Below, piece by piece: positions 1 to 8,225 of a DNA stretch of 51,954 nucleotides. The stretch covers positions 1 through 51,954 of the forward strand of contig DAHVDE010000103.1 in the NCBI GenBank assembly GCA_027313705.1, given 5' to 3'. The notes beneath the pieces were generated by a model that had not been told where the DNA came from, made no database searches, and saw nothing but the letters and a program-made list of their open reading frames with translations. The stretch's first letter is position 1. Each line of letters starts with the position of its first letter. Position numbers and translations under genes: made by a program. The stretch comes from Actinomycetota bacterium (GTDB taxonomy: Bacteria; Actinomycetota; Actinomycetes; Streptosporangiales; Streptosporangiaceae).

Positions 1-1
1 C

Positions 2-502
2 CCAGGGCTGCCGCCTTACCTGGCGATCAGGCACCTGCTCGACTCGGCAGGCAACGTCAAGGACGCGCTCACGATCCTCGCCGACCTGCCGCTCGCCAGT
101 TCCCGTTCGCTGACGCTCTGCGACCCGGTCACCATCGCGTGCGTCGAGATCCTCGGCGGACAGCTCCGGGTGACCGGCACCGGGCCCGTCGTGGCGCATA
201 CCAATCACTTCCTGCATGCGGACTTCACCGCTGCCGACGAGCTTAACGTCTTCGCCCGCAACTCTTCCATGCGCAGGCTCGCGGCCTGCGAGGCCGGGCT
301 CGCCAGGCTCGGCCGGGCCGGGGTGCAGGAGCATTTCGCCCTGCTGAGCGGCCCGCCGATCTGCGTGGCCGACACCGGCGACATAAGGCGGGAGCGGACG
401 GTCGCCGCCGTGGTCATGCTGCCTGACCGGGGCGAACTGCACGTCAGGCCGGGCAACCCGGCCAAGAGCGGCACATGCGTGTTCCGGATAGACCGGTCAT
501 GA
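2..502 (+). CDS. C45-family autoproteolytic acyltransferase/hydrolase (isopenicillin N acyltransferase-like), C-terminal part
   Basis: The reading frame is open from the left edge of the window, so the N-terminus and the expected self-cleavage Cys lie outside. What is visible (about 166 residues) has the layout of the C-terminal half of the C45/penicillin acyltransferase family: a segment ending in HTNHF at about residues 63-67 of the fragment (DNA near 190-205), typical of the beta-strand core of these Ntn hydrolases, then a helical stretch with NSSMRR, and a final pair of strands. Family members make or break amide bonds, for example swapping or removing acyl side chains of peptides. The stop TGA overlaps the ATG of the next gene (499-502), so the two are translationally coupled and the enzyme probably belongs to the peptide cluster. 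A role in trimming or acylating the NRPS product is inference. Confidence 0.75.
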   Translation, partial: PGLPPYLAIRHLLDSAGNVKDALTILADLPLASSRSLTLCDPVTIACVEILGGQLRVTGTGPVVAHTNHFLHADFTAADELNVFARNSSMRRLAACEAGLARLGRAGVQEHFALLSGPPICVADTGDIRRERTVAAVVMLPDRGELHVRPGNPAKSGTCVFRIDRS

Positions 503-1260
503 ACGACTGGTTCATCACCAAGGCGGGCGCCGGCTCCGGGCCGGTGCGGATCTTCTGCTTTCCGCATGCTGGCGGAAGCCCGCGGGTCTTTCTCGACTGG
601 CAGGCCGCGCTGGCGGAAGATGCCGAGATCCTCGCCGTGTGCCGGCCAGGCCGCGAGCACCGTGCTGCCGAGCCCGCACCGACCATCGAGGAGTACGTCG
701 CCGGAGCCGCGGCCGCGATCATCGCCGTCACCGAAGCTGACAACAGGCCCTGCTACCTGTTCGGCCACAGCCTGGGGGCGCTCGTCGCGTTCGAGGTCTG
801 CCGCAGCCTGGCCGCGCGCGGACTGCCGCACCACTTCGTCGCTTCCGGCTGCTCGGCCCCCTGCCTGCTGCCTTCGCAGCGGGTGCGGGATATCGCCGGG
901 CTAGCTGGCCAGGAGTTCGCCGAGGCGATCGGCTTCTTCGGCGGCCTTTCGCCCGAGGTCATCGCCGACGCGGAGATGCGCGAACTGCTCTTGCCCGGCG
1001 TGATCGCCGACTTCAGGCTGGCCGTCGGCTACCGCTACCTGGCAGCCGAGCCGCTCGCCGTGCCGGCCACCCTGGTGACCGGCAAGGACGACCCGCACGT
1101 AAGGTCCGCCCACACGAAACCCTGGGCCAGGGAGTTCCTCAGCCCTCCGCAGCAGCACTGGGTGCCAGGCGGTCACTTCTACTTCGACCGCGACCCGGCC
1201 CTGATCACCGGCATCCTGGCCGGCATCGTCCGGGCCGACCAGCACGTGGAACTGATCTGA
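499..1260 (+). CDS. Type II thioesterase (external editing thioesterase of an NRPS)
   Basis: A 253-residue alpha/beta hydrolase. Type II thioesterases remove wrong or stalled acyl groups from carrier domains. Seen here: the N-terminal FCFPHAGG signature (about residues 19-26), the nucleophile elbow GHSLGA with Ser91, an Asp in GKDDPH near residue 200, and the C-terminal His in PGGHFYF, which together form the usual triad. The length is normal for the family. I chose ATG 499, which overlaps the upstream stop as ATGA; an earlier in-frame ATG at 475 would add eight residues and lie deeper inside the upstream gene. Its presence supports an active carrier-protein assembly line nearby, most likely the - strand NRPS operon at 7.5-30.2 kb. 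Confidence 0.9.
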   Translation: MNDWFITKAGAGSGPVRIFCFPHAGGSPRVFLDWQAALAEDAEILAVCRPGREHRAAEPAPTIEEYVAGAAAAIIAVTEADNRPCYLFGHSLGALVAFEVCRSLAARGLPHHFVASGCSAPCLLPSQRVRDIAGLAGQEFAEAIGFFGGLSPEVIADAEMRELLLPGVIADFRLAVGYRYLAAEPLAVPATLVTGKDDPHVRSAHTKPWAREFLSPPQQHWVPGGHFYFDRDPALITGILAGIVRADQHVELI

Positions 1261-1284
1261 CATGGCCAGAAAGGCGATGCGCCG

Positions 1285-2211
1285 ATGAGTGAACCCGCGG
1301 TCTTCCTGCGCGGACCTGGCTACGTGCTCGGCGAGAACGAAGTCGACCACACCGCGATAGCGAACCTGGCCGACCTGGCTCGACGTTTCAAGCTGGCGCC
1401 GCAGCCCGCCCTGTGGGGCTGGGGAACGATCAGGACCACCAAGCGCGACCTGGCCGACCTGGCCGCGGAAACCGGATCGGCCACCCTTGCCGCGGCCGGC
1501 GCCCGCCAGGCGGAAATCGACGCGCTCGTGCTCTGCTCTAACCGGATACCAGGTCCGGCTGAGGGGCATGGCCAGTTCGTCGCCGATGTGCTTGACGGGA
1601 TCGGGCTCGGCGACATCCCCGCGTACGGCGTCAACTTGAACCGGTGCGTGAACCTGCTGGCGGGAATCGACGTGGCCAGGGCCTTCGTGATGAGCGGCAG
1701 GCACCGCGCCGTGCTGGTGATCACAACGGACAAGGTCGCGGACGACGCGGACCGCATGTCGCAGTTTGCCTTGTTCAGCGACGGAGCGGCGAGTTGCGTC
1801 ATCGCCGCTGCCCCCGGCAAAACGGCCAGCTTCGAGGTGCTAGGCTGCGCCACCGCGCAGGACAAGGCGACGCTCGAGTGGACCAGCCAGATCAGCTCCG
1901 ATCTGGCCAGGGACGTGAACGACAGGCTGCTCACAGCGGCAGGCCTCGAGCTTGGCGACCTGGCCGCGCTGCTGCACGCCAACCTGTACACCCCGCTCGT
2001 GGTGATGAAGGAGCGGCAGGCCGGGTTCAGCGCTTCGCAGCTCTACCTGGACAACATCGCGAGGATCGGGCACTGCTTCGCCGCCGACCCGCTGATCAAC
2101 CTTGCCGACCGGATGAAACTCGGTCACCTTGAGACCGGCGGCTACTGCATGCTCGCGTCGAGCGTGCCCGGCTCGAGAATCGGCGTTCTGCTGAAAGAGG
2201 TGCACCAATGA
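1285..2211 (+). CDS. Ketoacyl-ACP synthase III-like (FabH-fold) enzyme with Cys-His-His pattern
   Basis: A 308-residue thiolase-fold protein of the KAS III type. Known members condense or transfer acyl groups from CoA or ACP to carrier-bound or small-molecule acceptors. The nucleophile is Cys121 in NLNRCVNLL. The first catalytic His is His231 in LLHANLY, matching HQAN of FabH. The position that is normally Asn (GNTS motif of FabH) reads IGHCFAADP, so His263 replaces Asn. Loss of that Asn is seen in KAS III relatives that became acyltransferases, so ester or amide formation with a product of the cluster is possible; this is inference from a by-eye alignment. The start is ATG 1285, with AAAGG about ten bases upstream. 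The stop overlaps the next ATG (ATGA at 2208-2211), so it is co-translated with the dimetal oxidase. Confidence 0.82.
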   Translation: MSEPAVFLRGPGYVLGENEVDHTAIANLADLARRFKLAPQPALWGWGTIRTTKRDLADLAAETGSATLAAAGARQAEIDALVLCSNRIPGPAEGHGQFVADVLDGIGLGDIPAYGVNLNRCVNLLAGIDVARAFVMSGRHRAVLVITTDKVADDADRMSQFALFSDGAASCVIAAAPGKTASFEVLGCATAQDKATLEWTSQISSDLARDVNDRLLTAAGLELGDLAALLHANLYTPLVVMKERQAGFSASQLYLDNIARIGHCFAADPLINLADRMKLGHLETGGYCMLASSVPGSRIGVLLKEVHQ

Positions 2212-4400
2212 CCGAGGGCAAGCTACCGGTCTTCCAGCCGCCAGATACGATCGCCGCCCTGCCGCCAAGGCCGTTCGAATTCAGTCCGGCCGCAGCCCGC
2301 CAGGCCGGCGAGCTCCTAGTTCAGCCCCCCGCTGCCCTGTTCAGAAGGTTACTCGCCGACCAGGAATCCGAGGCGGTTCACCTGGCCTCCCGGCGGATCA
2401 TCGGCGCGTTCCTCGGCGAGCCTGGCACGGGTTGCCCGCAGGCGGGGCTGTCAGGGATCGTCGACTGGGTGGCCGGCGCCAGAAGTGAGCTTGCCGCAGC
2501 GGCCGGGGCGTTGCGGCAGTGCGAGCCTGACGTCCTTGACGCCGTGCGCAGGCAGCGGGCGGTGCTCGGCCTGCTCGGCGGGTGCTGGCTTGACGTGCTT
2601 TCCCAGCCGGCCACCCAGCCCTCGGTGCTCGTGAACAAATTGTTCGCGCAGCACTTCAAGCTGCGCGGAGAGGGTAACCAGAAGCGGTCGCTGCACCAGT
2701 TGCGGCGGCTGGCACTCGAAGCGGGCGGGATCTACCTGCCTGACCTCGCCGCGTCCGACTTCCTTGACGCGGCCGGCGCCAGGCCGCTGACCGCGCTGCA
2801 CGGTTGCTTCTATCTCGCGCTGTCGCGGCTGCCCGCCAGCTTCCTCCCCGAACTGGCCGGCGTGCACTACGCGGTGCTCGCGCTCGGGATCGATGACCTG
2901 CTGCTCGGCCTGCCCCCGATGATGACCGAGACCGAGTTGCGCGAGACGCTGGCCGCCCATCTCGAACTGGCCGGGCCCGCCGAGCGGGCCAGGCTGGCCA
3001 CCGGAGTCGGCTGCGCGGTCGCACTGGAACGCGAGCACGTTGCCATGCTGGCGGAACTGGCGCAGTGGCGGCGGCTGCAGCCACTGGAGTCCAAGGTCGC
3101 CGGGGTTATCGCCAGGCACGCGCCCTATGCGGGTCGGCATCACAAGAACATCAAGGTCGGCGGCAGGCCGCTGGCCGAGATCTTCACCGATCCCGATCTT
3201 GACCTGGCCAGGTTCCTCACCGAGTTCCGCGAGTCCGGGCACGTGCGCCCGGCGCCAGACGGGCTTTCCAGGTTCGTCAGGGCCATCAAGTTCGGCGGGC
3301 CGATGTTCGGCATCTTCGACGCACGGGAAGCCGCCATCTTCACTGAGTGGGTCGCCACCATCGCGGCCGGTCACCGGCCGGAAATCGAGATCGTGACCAG
3401 CACGGCGGGCGATCAGGCGGCGGCGGCCTGGTCGGCCGCGATCCAGGCCAGCCACCCGGCCGACATCGTGCTGCGCGAACTCGGCACAGTCGGCGACCGC
3501 GAGCTTTTCTGGCGGCTGGTAAATATAGAGAGCTTCGCCAACACCCGTCCGCTGGCGCGGGCGCGCGCCGAGACGCTGTTCGCGCAGGCTGAGGTGCTTT
3601 TCGACTGCGGCGCGGCCGGGCGGTACACGGACGCGACCTATTTCGAGTACAGCGCCGAGGCGCTATACCAGCGAGCCGAGCAGGTGTACTGGGAAAAGCT
3701 GATCAAGCCCTACCAGCCGCTCACCGAGATTCCCGACCGCGACGAGGTCGTCTTCCTGCAGACCACCTACGCGCTCGGCGCGCTCATCGACGCCACCTGG
3801 ATCCACCGCAGCGCGAATCTCGGCCGCTGCGACCGCCGGTGCGACGCGGCGCTCTTTGCCATCTACGCCGACGAGATGGGCTACGGCGACCTGCGCAAGA
3901 ACCACATCACGCTGATCCACGCGGCGCTGCACAGCATGGACATCAAGTTGCCGCACATCAGGGAAGAGGCCTTCTGCGGGCAAGACGACCTGCCTGAAGA
4001 ACTCTACGGATTCTCGTTGCATCAGCTGTGCATGGCGCTGTTCCCTGACACCTACTACAACGAGATCCTCGGCTATAACCTGGCGATTGAGATGTTCGGC
4101 CTCGGCGAGTTGCGGCTGCACGAGATCCAGAAACTCAATCACTACGGCTTCGACGACTGCTATGAGCAAGCGCATCTGACGATTGACAACATCTCGGCCG
4201 GCCACAGCAGGCAGGCGGCCGACATCATAGTCGCCTATCTTGACGAGGTGGGCCGCGCGCTCGGTCCCGCCGCCGTCGAGCGGGAGTGGCGGAGGGTATG
4301 GCGCGGCTACGCATCCCTGGCCTATTTCGTCGAGCACGCCCTGCTTAAGCAACTGGCCGAGCAGGACGCCGGCGACGACTCGCTCAGCCTGCTGATCTAA
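2208..4400 (+). CDS. Haem-oxygenase-like dimetal oxidase (iron-containing redox enzyme family) with long N-terminal extension
   Basis: A 730-residue protein. The C-terminal 250 or so residues have the metal-binding pattern of the haem-oxygenase-like dimetal oxidases: E556 and H566 (E-x9-H in DEMGYGDLRKNH), E628 in NLAIEM, then H656, D660 and H666 in HLTIDNISAGH. Relatives use two irons and O2 for N-oxygenation (SznF), decarboxylative desaturation (UndA) or C-C cleavage. The first 450 residues are mostly helical with no domain I can name, although HHKNIKVGG near residues 308-316 is distinctive. In a cluster that also has hydrazine-forming genes, oxidation of an N-N group to a hydrazone, diazo or azoxy group is a reasonable guess but not shown. 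ATG 2208 has AGAGG eight bases upstream and overlaps the previous stop. Confidence 0.82.
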   Translation: MTEGKLPVFQPPDTIAALPPRPFEFSPAAARQAGELLVQPPAALFRRLLADQESEAVHLASRRIIGAFLGEPGTGCPQAGLSGIVDWVAGARSELAAAAGALRQCEPDVLDAVRRQRAVLGLLGGCWLDVLSQPATQPSVLVNKLFAQHFKLRGEGNQKRSLHQLRRLALEAGGIYLPDLAASDFLDAAGARPLTALHGCFYLALSRLPASFLPELAGVHYAVLALGIDDLLLGLPPMMTETELRETLAAHLELAGPAERARLATGVGCAVALEREHVAMLAELAQWRRLQPLESKVAGVIARHAPYAGRHHKNIKVGGRPLAEIFTDPDLDLARFLTEFRESGHVRPAPDGLSRFVRAIKFGGPMFGIFDAREAAIFTEWVATIAAGHRPEIEIVTSTAGDQAAAAWSAAIQASHPADIVLRELGTVGDRELFWRLVNIESFANTRPLARARAETLFAQAEVLFDCGAAGRYTDATYFEYSAEALYQRAEQVYWEKLIKPYQPLTEIPDRDEVVFLQTTYALGALIDATWIHRSANLGRCDRRCDAALFAIYADEMGYGDLRKNHITLIHAALHSMDIKLPHIREEAFCGQDDLPEELYGFSLHQLCMALFPDTYYNEILGYNLAIEMFGLGELRLHEIQKLNHYGFDDCYEQAHLTIDNISAGHSRQAADIIVAYLDEVGRALGPAAVEREWRRVWRGYASLAYFVEHALLKQLAEQDAGDDSLSLLI

Positions 4401-4421
4401 GCTGCCTGGCGCGGCGGGGCG

Positions 4422-6464
4422 CTATGGCGTGACGGTCAGGTTGTCGTATTGCACCACTGACCAGTTCGACTCGATCCCCGCCTGGCCCGCGCCGTAGCGG
4501 GAACTGGCCACGCTCGCGACCTCGGTGCCGTCCACCGAGGCGACGAGTTGGCTGCCCGACGCCTGAAGCGACAGCGAGTGCCAGGTGCCGGTCGTGATGC
4601 CAGTCACGTTGCCCGAGGCCAGCGTGACCGCTCCGGCCCTGGCGGCGTTGGCAAGCAACTGCCAGTTACCGTTGGCCAGCAGGTCGAACTGGTAGCCGTC
4701 GAAATGCTTGGGATCGTTGCCCTGGTCGCTGAACCGGCTGATCATCCCCGCCGAGCCGGTCGCGTTCGTGAAGAGCACGCTGGCAGACACCGTGTAGTTG
4801 CTCCAGCCTGGATCACCGACCACGGCGTAAGGGGTCGGGGTGCCGAACTCCGGTGTATGCCAGAAGACCGGCCGCTGCGGAGCTGCCTGCTCGATGCACT
4901 GCCCGGTCATCCCGCCCAGGCACGACTCGTAGACGAACGCGCCTTCTTGGGAGTCGAGTCCCCAGGCCTCGTTGCTGGCGTCAGGTGCGGCGGTATACGG
5001 CAAGGTCATCGGGGACAGTCGCGGCGCGGTGTAAGTCAGATGCTCCTGGCCCGTGGTGGAAGTGAAGCTGACGACGTAGCCGGGCTGGATCGTGTAGGTG
5101 AAGGTGCCCTTCACCACCGGGACATCGGGGCGGTGCACGAACCACTGCCCTGGCCTGGCCGAGTCCAGGTCGGTCGACCACACGCTGATCTTCGCCGTCT
5201 TCAGGCCGCCGGTCAGGTGGACCCTGATCGCTTCCGGCCTGATGGCCTGGTTGACGTGGTTGCCGGTGTTCTCGGCGACCAGGCTCCAGTCGTGCTTGTC
5301 GGGAGAAACGTAGGCATCGTAGTTACCGGACCCGCCGAAGTCGCCGCTCGCTCCGCGCACATGCCGCCACCCTGGCGCCGTGAACTGCGTGGTCTGCGCG
5401 AGCGCCCAGGTAATGGGCTCGACCTGATACCAGCCGCTTTGCGGCTGGTCGGCGATGATCAGCCCGCGGTGGGTATAGAGCATGCCAGGAGGCGAGGCCG
5501 CCATCAGCGGCCAGGCCAGGAAGCCGGTGAGGCCGGCTTCGATGAAGCCGTTGTTGATCGTGCGGGCCATGTTCGCCGGCGCATTGCTGCCGTGCAGCGT
5601 GCCGAGCTCGCTCTCCCACAAAGGCAGGCCGAGGTCGCGGGCCGCCTTGGTCGACTCGCAGGCGTAGCCGGTCGTCGGGCCGCCGCACGTGTCGTGGGAG
5701 CCGATCACGCTCAGCGCGGCCTTGAACCTGGCATCGGTTGCCGCGGCGGCCGCCACGTTCCAGGTGCGGGCCGGAATGTAGCGGATGCCGGGGAAGCTGT
5801 CGGCGGCGAGGATCTTGACCGATTTGAAGCCGCTGGCGTTCAGCTCTGACCGCAGCGACTCATACCACGACTTCACGTACCCGTGCTCGTCCCAGCCGCC
5901 GACGTAACTGATGTTCAGGTGGTGTGACCTGGCGCAGTCGAGCCAGTCGATGATGTAGCTGATGTCGCGCGGGTTCCATATGGTGTTTCCGACCCAGCCG
6001 GGCGCCGACCATTGCAGGCCCATCAGCACCAGATTCGGATTCCTCGCCACCGCCTGCTCGGCCAGCCACCAGCCGAAGCCGGATTCGCAGTCGATGGCGC
6101 CGCCGCTGCTGTGCGCCACGGCCGGCTCGGCGCCCTGACCTTGGGCCGCGTCGCCGCCGATCTCCAGCTTAAGTATCTGCAGGTCAGCTCCGCCCGGACC
6201 GAACAGGTAGCTGAGTATCTGGTTCTGCTGCGCCGCAGGGTAATCGATCAGCAGCCGGGCTGCGGCCCCGCCGCCGCTGACCGCGCCGACTCCGTAGAAC
6301 TCCGCGCCGCCGTTGCGGCCGTTGACGGTGATGGAAGCCGGCGGATTGCCCGCCAGCGCCGGGCTCGCGGTCCCGAGCGCGACCATCAGCACGGAAGCAA
6401 TCCAGCTCGCCGTGACTGCCCTTGCCCTCCGCTTGCCAGGCGGGTCACCACGCCGCCACCGCAT
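4422..6464 (-). CDS. Secreted GH59 galactosylceramidase-like glycosidase with C-terminal lectin-like domain
   Basis: A 680-residue protein with a signal peptide: a basic start, then a hydrophobic run at about residues 20-36 ending ALAG. The mature part begins like galactocerebrosidase: FYGVGAVSGGGA, ILKLEIGGD, and a TIM barrel with QWSAPGW. The acid/base is probably Glu193 (WDEHGY, where the family usually has Asn-Glu) and the nucleophile Glu286 (LWESELG). The last 180 residues look like the lectin/laminin-G-type domain of this family. ATG 6464 is preceded by AGGAGG; an in-frame ATG at 6635 would place 57 low-complexity residues before the signal peptide. It converges with the dimetal oxidase gene and has no obvious role in peptide synthesis. 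It may release a sugar from a glycoside outside the cell or be an unrelated passenger. Confidence 0.88.
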   Translation of the reverse strand: MRWRRGDPPGKRRARAVTASWIASVLMVALGTASPALAGNPPASITVNGRNGGAEFYGVGAVSGGGAAARLLIDYPAAQQNQILSYLFGPGGADLQILKLEIGGDAAQGQGAEPAVAHSSGGAIDCESGFGWWLAEQAVARNPNLVLMGLQWSAPGWVGNTIWNPRDISYIIDWLDCARSHHLNISYVGGWDEHGYVKSWYESLRSELNASGFKSVKILAADSFPGIRYIPARTWNVAAAAATDARFKAALSVIGSHDTCGGPTTGYACESTKAARDLGLPLWESELGTLHGSNAPANMARTINNGFIEAGLTGFLAWPLMAASPPGMLYTHRGLIIADQPQSGWYQVEPITWALAQTTQFTAPGWRHVRGASGDFGGSGNYDAYVSPDKHDWSLVAENTGNHVNQAIRPEAIRVHLTGGLKTAKISVWSTDLDSARPGQWFVHRPDVPVVKGTFTYTIQPGYVVSFTSTTGQEHLTYTAPRLSPMTLPYTAAPDASNEAWGLDSQEGAFVYESCLGGMTGQCIEQAAPQRPVFWHTPEFGTPTPYAVVGDPGWSNYTVSASVLFTNATGSAGMISRFSDQGNDPKHFDGYQFDLLANGNWQLLANAARAGAVTLASGNVTGITTGTWHSLSLQASGSQLVASVDGTEVASVASSRYGAGQAGIESNWSVVQYDNLTVTP

Positions 6465-6549
6465 GAGTCTCCTCCTCTTCTCCCGCGCTTCGCCGTGCTC
6501 TAGACGCGCAGGGAGGTGGAGCGGTTTACGGCTCTCGAGGTGAGCTGCG

Positions 6550-7215
6550 CTAGCTGCGGCGGCACCGCCACAGCAGGAAGGTAGGGACGGTGGCCGGGGG
6601 CTCCGCGAGGCACTCGGTTGCCAGCCCGGCCGCAAGCAAGGCGTTCAGTAAGGTGGACAGCTTGCGGTGGGTCGCGCCGACCCTGATCCTGGCGCCATCC
6701 CTGTTGTGATCAGGCGAGATCCACCAGCCCTCGTGGTCGTAGCCTTCGTCAGGCGGCCAGCTGCTCAGGCCTTTCTCGTTACCAGGAAAACACGGATGCA
6801 CGATCGAGGCCGCGAACCAGCCGCCCGGTCGCAGCACCGCGGCGACGGTAGCCAGGGCGCCCGTGAGATCGTCGATATCCATCAGTGCAAGTTCGCAGGT
6901 GCAGCCGTCGAACGGCCGCCCGTCCCACCAGGCGGGCGCCTTGGTGACGTCGGCACGGACATAAGTGATGTTCTCCTGGCCGGCGGCGCGTGCCTTGCCG
7001 AGCATCGCGGCGGAAATGTCGACCCCCGTGACCTGCGCCCCTGAGCTGGCCAGGTACCGGCTCATCCGGCCCTGCCCGCAGGCCAGGTCAAGTACCCGTG
7101 CCCCTGGCAGCGGCGGCAGCAGGTCCGGGCATGACGCGATCAGCGGCGTGGTTCCGCCGATCCAGTTCTCGTACCAGTGCGCGAATTGGTCATATCTCGC
7201 CAGCGTCTGCGCCAT
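6550..7215 (-). CDS. Class I SAM-dependent methyltransferase
   Basis: A 221-residue protein with a complete Rossmann-type methyltransferase core: motif I VLDLACGQGR near residues 41-50, an acidic Asp in TGVDIS at the end of strand 2, CELALMDIDD for motif IV and VLRPGGWF for motif V. The substrate cannot be read from sequence; it belongs to the broad small-molecule group (Methyltransf_11/25). It starts 9 bases after the end of the 55-residue membrane protein gene and sits 85 bases before the glycosidase start, all on the - strand. It could methylate a peptide intermediate, but the link with the NRPS operon is only by position. Confidence 0.85.
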   Translation of the reverse strand: MAQTLARYDQFAHWYENWIGGTTPLIASCPDLLPPLPGARVLDLACGQGRMSRYLASSGAQVTGVDISAAMLGKARAAGQENITYVRADVTKAPAWWDGRPFDGCTCELALMDIDDLTGALATVAAVLRPGGWFAASIVHPCFPGNEKGLSSWPPDEGYDHEGWWISPDHNRDGARIRVGATHRKLSTLLNALLAAGLATECLAEPPATVPTFLLWRCRRS

Positions 7216-7224
7216 GTTCCCACG

Positions 7225-7392
7225 CTAACGGCGCGAGGCGAGATAATGGCCTGCGATCTTGTTGCCGGGTTCGCGGGTGAGTCTTTGCCTGTCTTCCCTG
7301 ATGCTGGCGAGACTCACCAGCAAAATGGCACCGGCTGCGGCTCCGGCGATGAAGACTACGGCGATGACGGCTAATAGCAGCAGTTGGGTCAT
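7225..7392 (-). CDS. Small single-pass membrane protein, 55 residues
   Basis: A short gene with a near-perfect ribosome site (AGGAGGTGA, seven bases before ATG 7392). The product has one hydrophobic helix at about residues 4-30 followed by a basic tail containing SIREDRQRLTREP and ending in RR. Short proteins of this layout, a helix followed by an R/E-D-R and RLT motif, are common in actinomycetes, but no function is known to me. The N-terminus is probably outside and the basic tail cytosolic. It stops nine bases before the methyltransferase start and is probably co-transcribed with it. Confidence 0.7.
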   Translation of the reverse strand: MTQLLLLAVIAVVFIAGAAAGAILLVSLASIREDRQRLTREPGNKIAGHYLASRR

Positions 7393-7541
7393 GGCGAATC
7401 ACCTCCTCGCCGACTCGGGCAGGCCTGCTGCCTGACGGCGGTGATCCAGTCGAATCGCCGCGCTTGACTACCTGAACTGCCACGGCATTCCTTACGTGCT
7501 TAAGCCGCTGCTCAAGACCGATCACAACCTGGTGGTCGGTG

Positions 7542-8225
7542 CTATTTCCCCGCGCCGCCCGGTCGTTCTCCTTGCCGGAAAGAACGCATGGCGGTACGGC
7601 CGGCGGTTGGGTGGAGGTAGGGGCGGTAGCCCGCGGCTAGCGCCGCGACGATCGACGGGGGAGTGAGCAAGGTCAAGGTGGCGTCGGGACTGACCGGCTC
7701 CTGGCGGCCGTAGCCGTCGAAGGACCAGGGCAGCGCCATGCCGCCGGCGACAAGCGCGGGCTGTCCTTCCTTCAGCACCATCGCGCCGTCGGGCAGGTCG
7801 CCGAACCTGGCCGGCCTCGTCAGCTTGGCTCGGCGGCGGTCAACTCGCTCGGCGTGCAGTGCGACGTCCATCTCCCAGGCGTATGGTCGTTGCGCCAGTT
7901 GCCGTGCGCTCCGCCAGGCTTCGCCGAACCAGCGGTGATCCTCCCGGCGGCAGTAGCCGCACGGCCGGTGCCCGGCGGCCAGGGCAGTCGCCTCGTCAAG
8001 GAAGAACAACGCGGTCCAGCGTCCCGGCGGCATGACGTCGCGCTTGCGGCCGCGCCAGTCGAGTACGCAGGAAATCCACATCTTGGTCCGCCAGCGAGTC
8101 ACGCCGAGGGTCCTGTCCGCGTTGTGAATGCAGCCGCGGTTGCCCATCAGCAGTCCTCGCGCCTGATGGGCGACGATCTCCCCGGTGGGGAGCACCCGGT
8201 TCTGCAGCGGCGACTTAGCGTTCAT
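7542..8225 (-). CDS. Conserved protein of unknown function with Ada-like HRPCGYC motif
   Basis: A 227-residue protein; I know similar reading frames from actinomycetes but no function. It contains a [12 protein letters not shown] motif near residues 85-96 that resembles the Cys-containing turn of the Ada methylphosphotriester zinc domain (RPCKRC). Only two Cys are present there, and the rest does not look like Ada. No membrane segment or signal peptide is seen. ATG 8225 overlaps the end of the preceding NRPS gene by 11 bases, so this is the last gene of the long - strand operon and is likely translated by coupling. Its position suggests a role in the pathway or in self-protection, but this is inference. 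A longer in-frame start at 8321 would lie fully inside the NRPS thioesterase. Confidence 0.65.
   Translation of the reverse strand: MNAKSPLQNRVLPTGEIVAHQARGLLMGNRGCIHNADRTLGVTRWRTKMWISCVLDWRGRKRDVMPPGRWTALFFLDEATALAAGHRPCGYCRREDHRWFGEAWRSARQLAQRPYAWEMDVALHAERVDRRRAKLTRPARFGDLPDGAMVLKEGQPALVAGGMALPWSFDGYGRQEPVSPDATLTLLTPPSIVAALAAGYRPYLHPTAGRTAMRSFRQGERPGGAGK

Noticed and set aside
4548-5849. Long + strand open frame opposite the glycosidase
   Set aside because: It is antisense to a gene with a signal peptide, catalytic residues and a strong ribosome site; the translated antisense product is Arg/Gly/Ala-rich with no domain.
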